NCBI GenBank assembly: GCA_029260135.1
Contig: JAJDDV010000029.1
Location: 1-49,698, forward strand
Reading direction: 5' to 3'
DNA: 49,698 nt
DNA from: Phycisphaerae bacterium
GTDB lineage: Bacteria > Planctomycetota > Phycisphaerae > UBA1845
Made by a program: the position numbers and the translations under genes. Numbering within the stretch: position 1 is the stretch's first letter; each line of letters opens with the position of its first letter. The notes under the pieces are model-generated. The model was not told where the DNA came from. It was given only the letters and a program-made list of their open reading frames with translations, and did no database searches. This document shows, piece after piece, positions 43,499-49,698 of the stretch.

Positions 43499-46075
43499 GT
43501 GTCGAACCATCTCGTGGCGAAGGCTGTAACGCTGTGTATTTGCCTGTTCGGGAGCGACAGCGCCCTGGCACAGGAAGCGGCAACCGTCGCCCAGCCGCAG
43601 CGCCAACAACCGACGTCGACCTACGACAAGGACCTGGCATCGAAACCGCTCGAGTTCTTCGACGACCCAGCCGCCGTTCCCCCTGCGCTGCTGCGCCGCG
43701 CCTCGGCGCCGACGGTGGTCACGCGCGGACCCTACGTCAGTGTCCAGGTCAACGTCGCAGGCGGCGGCGGAAACGTCATTGGCGACGCCGCGAACGAGCC
43801 GTCCATTGCCGTGGATCCGACGGACCCCAACAAGATGGCGATCGGATGGCGCCATTTCAGCACCATCACTTCGAATTTCCGTCAGGCCGGTTTAGCGTAT
43901 ACCCAGGACGGAGGCCAATCTTGGACCTTTCCCGGTGTGCTCGATCCAGGCCAGTTTCGAAGCGATCCCGTGTTGGCGAGTGATCTCGACGGCGTGTTCC
44001 ATTACTCGAGCCTCAGCTCGCTCAGTTCGATCGAATTCTTCACGTCCTTTGATGGCGGTGTCACGTGGACGGCACCGGTTCCCGCCTTCGGCGGAGATAA
44101 GCAGTGGATCGCCGTCGCGCGGACATGCGGGCTGGGCAAGGGGCATATTTATCAGATCTGGAATGTCCAGTTCACTTGCTGTCCAGGCCCCCCGGGTCCA
44201 AACAAGGACTTCACGCGCTCAGCCGACACCGGTGCATCATTTGACGGCCCGTACGCGGTCACGACGCCCAGCATGAAATGGGGAACCATGGACGTCGGTG
44301 CCGACGGCACGCTCTACCTCGCCGGTGCTACGCTGAACGGAGCGGGACACCTCTTCACGAAGTCCACCGATGCGAAGGACCCGTTGCTGCCACCGACCTT
44401 TGACGTCCCAACGTCGATCAACCTCGGCGGCACCATCGGACTCGGCTCCACGCCGAATCCACAGGGACTGCTCGGCCAGGTTTGGATCGCCACGGACCAG
44501 TCCGGTGGCCCGACGCATGACAACATTTACGTCCTGAACTCCGTCGACCCCCCGGGAACCGATCCGCTCGACGTCATGTTTACTCGTTCCGAAGACGGCG
44601 GGTCGACGTGGAGTACGCCGGTCCGCGTGAACGACGACCCCACAAACAACGGTGCATGGCAGTGGTTCGGCACGATGTCCGTCGCGCCGAACGGGCGAAT
44701 CGATGTCGTCTTCAACGACACGCGAAACTCCGGAAGCGCCATCATCTCGGAGCTGTTCTATACCTATTCGATGGACGCGGGCGTGACCTGGACGGCCAAC
44801 ATCCCCGTGTCGCCGTCATTCAACAGCACGCTGGGGTGGCCCCAACAGAATAAGCTGGGGGACTATTACGACATGATCTCGGATAGCAGCGGCGCGCACG
44901 TGGCCTACGCCGCCACGTTCAGCGGCGAGCAGGATGTCTACTTCTTGCACATTCCGGCGGACTGTAACATCAACGGCGTCGACGATGCGGCGGATATCAG
45001 TTCCGGTACGAGTCTAGATTGCAACGGAAACGGTGTTCCCGACGAGTGCGATATCATTGATCGAACCGTCGGAAACTGTGCTTCCGACTGCAACGGCAAC
45101 GCCATTCCCGACGCCTGCGATATCGCCGGCGGTACGAGTGGAGACTGCAACGAAAACACGATCCCCGATAGCTGCGATATCGCCGACGGGACCTCGCTCG
45201 ACGTCGACCTGGACGGCGTTCCCGACGAATGCGCCTGCGTCGTGTCGTCCCCGCCCGTCGCCGAACTCACGGAAGACGCGGGTGGTGTCATGGTCGTCGC
45301 CAGGAAGAATCGATATCTCTCATTCCACGCGGGTGATTCCAGCCGTGAGCAGGCCATTCGTGTGACATTGGTCGATCTGCCGCCACCGTTCGACGCCTGG
45401 AACGGTGTGCAAATGTGGGTTGGGACGCCGATCGCCCTCTGCGAGCTGCCGGGGCTCGCACAGGAGTGCCAGCCATCGTCTGTGGAACCCGGCCTGTGGG
45501 TTGCGCCGATGCAGTGCGATCCGCTGTACTTCGTGTGGTCGGACTTGTCGGGCTTTTGCGCCAACGGGCGCTGCTCCGGAAGCCTGAATGCGGGCGCGTC
45601 TTGCGTCAGCGATGTTGATTGCGCTGACGCGATCCTTCATGTGTATGGTGAAGCCATCGTTCCCAGCCGACTGTTGTCGACGTCCGGACCAATGGGTGAT
45701 GCGGCGTCCTACACGATCGAAGTGATTGATCGAACGTGCGACGTGGCGCTTCCCGCAAGCTACTCTCCTGCGTTGCCCTTGACGACGGCCGGCTGGGCCG
45801 ATCTCACGGTCCTTTCCGGTGGTGGCTTCCGCGCTCCGGATGACGCGATCACCATCGCCGACATCACGGGTGCCGTGCAGAAATTCTCCGCCGCGCCCGA
45901 CGCACCGGGCAAAACGTCCGTGGATCTTGTCGGCGTTGTCTCGGGTCCGGACCCTGTCGTTGATTTCAAAATCACGACGTTCGAGTTTGTCTTCGTCATC
46001 GATGCTTTCATCGGGGGGACCTACCCCTTCCCACCCGGCGCCGTTCCTTGCAGTCGTGCGAACGACGCTGAGTGA
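43499..46075 (+). CDS. secreted BNR/Asp-box repeat protein with shared C-terminal module
   Basis: 858 residues from GTG at 43499, with AGGGG upstream. Signal peptide about residues 1-25 (SKAVTLCICLFGSDSALAQ-like, ending ALA). Residues about 80-480 carry sialidase-type Asp boxes: TQDGGQSWTF, SFDGGVTWTA, SEDGGSTWST, SMDAGVTWTA, on a beta-propeller framework. No sialidase catalytic Arg triad is obvious, so an enzyme is not claimed. Then four DCNGNGVPDECD-type repeats (about 485-580), a short Cys repeat NGRCSGSLNAGASC, and the C-terminal 256 residues (45305-46072) from KNRYLSFHAG to GGTYPFPPG, the same module as in the proteins at 2813 and 15209. A possible promoter (TTGCGT, 17 bases, TACACT at 43352-43380) lies upstream. 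Confidence 0.86.
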   Translation: MSNHLVAKAVTLCICLFGSDSALAQEAATVAQPQRQQPTSTYDKDLASKPLEFFDDPAAVPPALLRRASAPTVVTRGPYVSVQVNVAGGGGNVIGDAANEPSIAVDPTDPNKMAIGWRHFSTITSNFRQAGLAYTQDGGQSWTFPGVLDPGQFRSDPVLASDLDGVFHYSSLSSLSSIEFFTSFDGGVTWTAPVPAFGGDKQWIAVARTCGLGKGHIYQIWNVQFTCCPGPPGPNKDFTRSADTGASFDGPYAVTTPSMKWGTMDVGADGTLYLAGATLNGAGHLFTKSTDAKDPLLPPTFDVPTSINLGGTIGLGSTPNPQGLLGQVWIATDQSGGPTHDNIYVLNSVDPPGTDPLDVMFTRSEDGGSTWSTPVRVNDDPTNNGAWQWFGTMSVAPNGRIDVVFNDTRNSGSAIISELFYTYSMDAGVTWTANIPVSPSFNSTLGWPQQNKLGDYYDMISDSSGAHVAYAATFSGEQDVYFLHIPADCNINGVDDAADISSGTSLDCNGNGVPDECDIIDRTVGNCASDCNGNAIPDACDIAGGTSGDCNENTIPDSCDIADGTSLDVDLDGVPDECACVVSSPPVAELTEDAGGVMVVARKNRYLSFHAGDSSREQAIRVTLVDLPPPFDAWNGVQMWVGTPIALCELPGLAQECQPSSVEPGLWVAPMQCDPLYFVWSDLSGFCANGRCSGSLNAGASCVSDVDCADAILHVYGEAIVPSRLLSTSGPMGDAASYTIEVIDRTCDVALPASYSPALPLTTAGWADLTVLSGGGFRAPDDAITIADITGAVQKFSAAPDAPGKTSVDLVGVVSGPDPVVDFKITTFEFVFVIDAFIGGTYPFPPGAVPCSRANDAE

Positions 46076-46536
46076 ATCAACCCAGTGATGCACCGCGAAA
46101 CGCCGTGGGCGGGCAACGTCTGAGCACCACACCTCAGCGCGGCGGCGCCACCGAACGAGCGTTCGATCCGCCACGACAATCACCGACAAACCGCACGCTT
46201 GAAGTGCGCAACCTCACGTGATTCTCCCGCCTTTCCTCCGTCAAACAGCCAAGTTCCTGTGAACGAGATCAGGCGTGTTTGCGAGAATTGAGAATTCTGG
46301 CGGTGAACCGCCCCCTCTGCTTGTCTGAGGCGAAAATGGGCACAGGACCCACGCAGATCGATCGGGAAGTTCGGCAAGACTCGCCTGCGCCGGAACGCAC
46401 CTCGACGTTATTGGCACTCAACTTGCAGGGTGCATGGGGTACGATTGCAGGGTGAAGAAACTCGGGAGGACCGCTGCGCCGTCGGCGATGCAACGGTACC
46501 CCCATCTGGACTCCTTTCGCATCGGGAGAGTGAACC
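46076..46536. other. upstream region of citrate synthase
   Basis: 461 bp without a gene. It holds a sigma-54-type promoter at 46411-46427 and, about 120 bp before it, a small perfect inverted repeat (AGAATT-GAG-AATTCT, 46284-46298) that could be an operator. The ribosome binding site of the citrate synthase gene is GGGAGA about eight bases before the ATG at 46537. Confidence 0.5.
46411..46427 (+). promoter_or_regulatory. sigma-54 (-24/-12) promoter upstream of citrate synthase
   Basis: TTGGCACTCAACTTGCA matches the sigma-54 consensus TGGCAC-N5-TTGCA exactly at the invariant bases. The -24 GG and -12 GC are 12 positions apart, as required. A start near 46438 would leave a leader of about 100 nt before the ATG at 46537. 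Such promoters need RpoN and an enhancer-binding ATPase; rpoN is in this window. Confidence 0.7.
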
Positions 46537-47841
46537 ATGGCTACACTCCAAGATCTCCTCGCAAAGCAGATTCCCCAGTACCGCGACAAAGTCCGTAACG
46601 TAGTCAAAAAGTACGGCAGCGAAGTCATCTCGCAGGTGACCGTCGCCCAAGCCTACGGCGGCATGCGGGGCGTCAAAGGGATGATCTGCGATACCTCCGT
46701 CGTCGAGGCCGACAAAGGCCTCATCGTGCGCGGACGACCGCTGCTGACCATCAAGGATCGCTGGCCCGAGGAAGTTTTCTATCTCCTGCTGACCGGCGAA
46801 CTCCCCGACGACAAAGCCAAGGCCGCCCTCCAGCAAGAGTTCGATCGACGATCACAGGTCCCGTCTTACGTGTGGGATCTCATGCGCGCCATGCCACCCG
46901 ACAGTCACCCGATGTGCATGCTCGACACCGCCATTCTCGTCATGGAGCGCGAGAGCGTCTTCCGTCAGTCCTACACCAAGGGCATGAAGAAAGACGAGTA
47001 CTGGGTACCCATGCTCGACGACGCGCTCAACATCCTCGCGAGACTGCCGGTCGTCGCTGCCGGTATCTACCGCATCCGCTACAAAGACGGCAGTGTCAAC
47101 CAATGGACACACGGTTTGGACTGGGGTGCCAACTTCGCAAACATGCTCGGGCTCGCCGACCCCACCGGCAGCTTCGCCAAGCTCATGCGGTTGTACCTCA
47201 ACTTCCACGCTGACCATGAGGGTGGAAACGTCTCAGCCAATACCTGTCACACGGTCGGGTCCTCCCTGTCCGACGCCTACTACTCCGTCTCTGCCGGGCT
47301 CAACGGACTGGCCGGTCCACTCCACGGCCTGGCCAATCAAGAGTGCCTCGCCTGGATCATCGAGACGATGGAAAAGTTCGGCGGCGTCCCCACCGAAGAG
47401 CAACTTCGCGAGTACGCGTTTGACACCTTGCGTTCCGGAAAGGTCGTCCCCGGTTACGGCCACGCGGTGCTTCGCGTCGTCGACCCGCGCTTCCAGGGCT
47501 TCCTCGAGTTCGGTCAGGAGCATCTCGCCAAAGATCCCGTCTTCCAGGTCGTCGAACGCGTTTTCAACGTCGTCCCGAAGGTCCTTGAAGAATACTCCGC
47601 CATGCGCGTCAAAGAAGGAAAGAACCCGATCGCCAACCCATGGCCGAACGTCGACGCCGGCTCCGGTGCACTGCTCTATCACTACGGCCTGACCGAGTTC
47701 CCCTTCTACACCGTGGTCTTCTCGGTCTCGCGCGCCATCGGCATGCTGTCGCAGCTCATTCTCAACCGCGCCCTCGGCACGGCCATCACCCGTCCCAAGT
47801 CCGTCTCGACCGAATGGGTCATGAAGACCGTCGGCAATTGA
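46537..47841 (+). CDS. gltA: citrate synthase, eukaryote-like Si type
   Basis: Condenses acetyl-CoA and oxaloacetate. 434 residues. Unlike the hexameric bacterial type, it resembles mitochondrial enzymes: HADHEGGNVSANTCHTVGS, then SAGLNGLAGPLHGLANQE with His263, VPGYGHAVLRVVDPR with His309, and NPWPNVDAGSGALL with Asp373, the His/His/Asp catalytic set. RGRPLL and VNQWTHGLDWGANFANMLG are also eukaryote-like. A short insertion (MRVKEGKNPIAN) precedes NPWPNV. The upstream region carries a sigma-54-type promoter, suggesting control by an activator. It stands apart from other citric acid cycle genes in the window. Confidence 0.93.
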   Translation: MATLQDLLAKQIPQYRDKVRNVVKKYGSEVISQVTVAQAYGGMRGVKGMICDTSVVEADKGLIVRGRPLLTIKDRWPEEVFYLLLTGELPDDKAKAALQQEFDRRSQVPSYVWDLMRAMPPDSHPMCMLDTAILVMERESVFRQSYTKGMKKDEYWVPMLDDALNILARLPVVAAGIYRIRYKDGSVNQWTHGLDWGANFANMLGLADPTGSFAKLMRLYLNFHADHEGGNVSANTCHTVGSSLSDAYYSVSAGLNGLAGPLHGLANQECLAWIIETMEKFGGVPTEEQLREYAFDTLRSGKVVPGYGHAVLRVVDPRFQGFLEFGQEHLAKDPVFQVVERVFNVVPKVLEEYSAMRVKEGKNPIANPWPNVDAGSGALLYHYGLTEFPFYTVVFSVSRAIGMLSQLILNRALGTAITRPKSVSTEWVMKTVGN

Positions 47842-47911
47842 CTCAGGGGAACGGGAGTCCCTCGCGCTGTGAGCGCCGCCCAGTGAGCGTCCGCGCGCCG
47901 CGACCATAGAC

Positions 47912-48676
47912 CTAAGCTGATCGTGCGTTGATCGGCTCGCGCGCAACGGAATCGCGAGCCTTCACGCCAACGAAGACCGTGCGAGTCTCGTCCGGAGTCC
48001 CTTGGCACGCCTCGGCGCTCGCGCGAAAGCCCACCTCCTCGAGCAATCGAATCCAGGTCGAACGCGAAAACAGACCGAGGCGATGCCGTTCATACTCTAC
48101 GTGCGGAGGATCTTCGCCCTCCCTGAGAACATACACCATGTCCGCCACATATTCAGTATCCGCGGGGTCGGGATCCCAGTCCCACTGCAGGTATCGCAGC
48201 GAACGCCCCTCGCCGTCGTGGCCGCCATGTTCCGTACAGGCCCTCCAGGTCTCCGCGGTATAATCCGGTACGAACAAGGCTACACCGCCGGACGCGCAGT
48301 GTTCAAATGCGGTGGTTATCGCCTGACGCAACTCCCGCTCGGTGAGCATGTACTGAATGGCATCTTGAACGAACACGCCGTCAAACAGCCCGTCCAAACG
48401 GAGCGTGCGCATGTCTCCCTCGACATGTTCGCACTCCGGATTCAAGGACCGGCTGACATCGAGCATGTGCGGCGACACGTCCGTCAGCGTCAGCTGACAC
48501 TTACGTTTAAGGTGCACGGCACTGTTACCACCGCCACAGCCAAGTTCGAGCAACGTCTCAATCGGACGGACCGCGTGGTCGGACAGTAGGCGCCAATACT
48601 TCTCGACTTCGTCCGCGTATTCCGCCGGAGAAGACAACAACGGCCACCATGATGCCAGTGAAGAGTAGAGCTTCAT
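47912..48676 (-). CDS. class I SAM-dependent methyltransferase
   Basis: A 254-residue methyltransferase. Motif I ELGCGGGNSAVHL (residues about 44-56), motif II LTLTDVSPHMLDVSR with the acidic residue for SAM ribose, VEGDMRTL and VFVQDAIQYML (motif III and the following helix) are visible. The second half (DWDPDPADTEYVADMVYVLR ... HRLGLFSRSTWIRLLEEVGF) is typical of small-molecule methyltransferases. The substrate cannot be predicted. It starts at ATG 48676, facing away from the VOC gene. Confidence 0.9.
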   Translation of the reverse strand: MKLYSSLASWWPLLSSPAEYADEVEKYWRLLSDHAVRPIETLLELGCGGGNSAVHLKRKCQLTLTDVSPHMLDVSRSLNPECEHVEGDMRTLRLDGLFDGVFVQDAIQYMLTERELRQAITTAFEHCASGGVALFVPDYTAETWRACTEHGGHDGEGRSLRYLQWDWDPDPADTEYVADMVYVLREGEDPPHVEYERHRLGLFSRSTWIRLLEEVGFRASAEACQGTPDETRTVFVGVKARDSVAREPINARSA

Positions 48677-49172
48677 GAGTACAGTGGATTCTGCCGCATC
48701 CGCGCATCACGTCAAGTGGTTGCACCTATCGAGCGTCGGCCTGGAGGTCGGGAGCGGGGGGTGCATTCCGTCGCAGGCAAACCAGCTGCGCACTCTGATA
48801 CGTTGCCGGAGGCCGACCGACTCCGCGTCGACCCGACGATGCGGCGTCCGCCGGCCCGGAGATCTACAAGTACTGCGAGGCGGCAGGTTTCTCGTACGCC
48901 ATTCGCCTGCCGGGCGGCGCGGCAACGGTGGTTCACCGGCGACGTCGGTGACGGTTGAAGGAAGGGCGTTTAACCGACACGGTAGTACCGATTTCGCGCG
49001 CTCGGGCCTTCGTAAGCGCCGCAATACAGGCCAACAACAACGAGGATGGCGGCGGGAAAGGCACGGAAACCCTTGAGCCGACGAGGCCAAAACGATATCA
49101 TCGATCCCTGGCCGTTCGGGCCAGAGCCAATTGGGAAATGTCGGCTTAAGAGCCGAAGATGAGGAGATTCAC
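48677..49172. other. intergenic region with a transposase remnant
   Basis: 496 bp with no intact gene, apart from the short transposase-like stretch at 48829-48951. The clear ribosome binding site GAGGAG lies just before the VOC gene start at 49173. Confidence 0.5.
48829..48951 (+). pseudogene. remnant of an IS1380-type DDE transposase
   Basis: One plus-strand frame reads RPDDAASAGPEIYKYCEAAG followed by FSYAIRLPG and soon a stop. This resembles the 'R.DAAFA.PEIY.YCE..G..YAIRLPAN' region after the catalytic Asp of IS1380-family transposases. Only about 30 residues are recognisable, the Phe of the DAAF motif is Ser, and there is no start. No terminal repeats are visible. Most likely an old insertion fragment. 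Confidence 0.45.
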
Positions 49173-49556
49173 ATGAAGATCATCCTGTCCAGTGTTTTGG
49201 TGGACGATCAGCAGAAAGCACTCGACTTCTATACGGATGTTCTGGGATTCACGAAGAAACAGGACATTCCCATGGGCGAAGCCCGATGGCTTACCGTGGT
49301 GTCACCGGAAGGGCACGACGACGTTGAATTACTTCTCGAACCCATGTGCTTCGCACCGGCCAAAACGTATCAACAAGCCCTGTTGGAGGCGGGAATTCCG
49401 CATACCTCATTCGCTGTGGCGGATATTCAATCGGAGTACGAGAGACTCAAAGGTCTCGGCGTCGCGTTTCGAACGGAACCGACGGCGGCCGGTCCAGTGA
49501 CGGTGGCGGTCTTCGAGGACACGTGCGGAAACCTGATTCAAATCGTGCAGATCTAA
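49173..49556 (+). CDS. VOC-superfamily (glyoxalase-like) protein
   Basis: Start ATG at 49173 behind GAGGAG; an ATG at 49131 is in frame but lacks one. 127 residues: VLVDDQQKALDFYTDVLGFTKKQDI at the start, a 'GEARWLTVVSP' strand, ELLLEPM (metal-ligand Glu), then TSFAVADIQSEYERLKGLGVAF and the closing FEDTCGNLIQIVQ, where DTCGN replaces the usual DPDGN. This is the YcgJ/PhnB-like group of VOC proteins. Function is not predictable. It is not closely similar to the other VOC gene at 31487. Confidence 0.9.
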   Translation: MKIILSSVLVDDQQKALDFYTDVLGFTKKQDIPMGEARWLTVVSPEGHDDVELLLEPMCFAPAKTYQQALLEAGIPHTSFAVADIQSEYERLKGLGVAFRTEPTAAGPVTVAVFEDTCGNLIQIVQI

Positions 49557-49698
49557 GCGACACACGTGACAGGTATGAACGGGCCGCAGGCAGCGGAGCC
49601 GATGACTCGGCATCGCATAGACACCCGGCGCCTATCACAGGGAAAAACAGGTGATCCGGTTCACAATCGCGTGGTCGTTTCCCGGCGACCTTCGCGCG

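Noticed and set aside
43499..46075. BNR-repeat protein considered as a sialidase
   Set aside because: Asp boxes are present, but no Arg triad or catalytic Tyr/Glu motif could be identified.
48675..49076. 133-codon plus-strand ORF divergent from the methyltransferase
   Set aside because: The translation is not protein-like after the first 20 residues, and a different frame of the same DNA carries the transposase-like remnant.

Overview
The window is a GC-rich chromosomal segment, most likely from a member of the Planctomycetota (probably the Phycisphaerae or a relative). Three things point there. There is an ECF sigma factor overlapping a Hanks-type Ser/Thr kinase. There are very large secreted Cys-rich, FG-GAP, kelch and thrombospondin-3-like proteins with 'DCNGNGVPDECD'-type repeats and C-terminal 'DCDGDVDL' tails. 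Ordinary housekeeping genes are scattered between them. This assignment is inference from gene content; no rRNA or tRNA gene was seen.

Layout. 1-2340: the 3' part of a YyaL/DUF255 protein and a small two-repeat exported protein. 2813-8989: a 2058-residue secreted Cys-rich protein with its own terminator and a candidate promoter with a leader of about 480 nt. 9860-14897: a membrane NTF2-like protein, a tRNA-dihydrouridine synthase, and the Ser/Thr kinase/ECF sigma pair. 15209-22015: a kelch protein, a CrtC-like lipocalin protein, and two paralogous seven-repeat FG-GAP proteins with a decayed third copy between them. The FG-GAP block is bounded by a direct repeat of the 3' end of rpoN. 22340-26702: rpoN, then recR, ybaB and dnaX, with an SRP RNA directly upstream of dnaX. 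26776-33324: a LigD-phosphoesterase-like protein, a TPR lipoprotein, a UPF0173 hydrolase, a UGA-containing SelW-like selenoprotein gene, rho, coaE, a VOC protein, an AMMECR1 protein and a shortened MscS. 33310-38691: a cation/proton antiporter, tmk, a putative metalloprotease, tadA and arsC. 38778-46075: a TSP3/DUF4215 lipoprotein, ispF, cysS and a BNR-repeat secreted protein. 46411-49556: a sigma-54-type promoter, a eukaryote-type citrate synthase, a methyltransferase, a transposase remnant and a second VOC protein.

The most notable items are not open reading frames in the usual sense. (1) A 77-codon selenoprotein gene has a CxxU motif and a bacterial SECIS hairpin with a GGUCU loop. (2) The SRP RNA has a GAGA tetraloop. 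(3) An A10 slippery run in dnaX would give a short gamma form. (4) A sigma-54 promoter lies upstream of citrate synthase in a window that also carries rpoN. (5) A duplicated rpoN 3' end bounds a small FG-GAP island. (6) One C-terminal module of about 220-260 residues is shared by three otherwise unrelated secreted proteins and could be an uncharacterised sorting or anchoring domain.

The housekeeping genes cover replication and repair (dnaX, ybaB, recR, tmk), transcription (rpoN, rho, an ECF sigma), translation (cysS, tadA, dus), protein export (SRP RNA), and cofactor, isoprenoid and carbon metabolism (coaE, ispF, citrate synthase). The accessory genes are mostly cell-surface or exported repeat proteins whose functions cannot be read from sequence alone.
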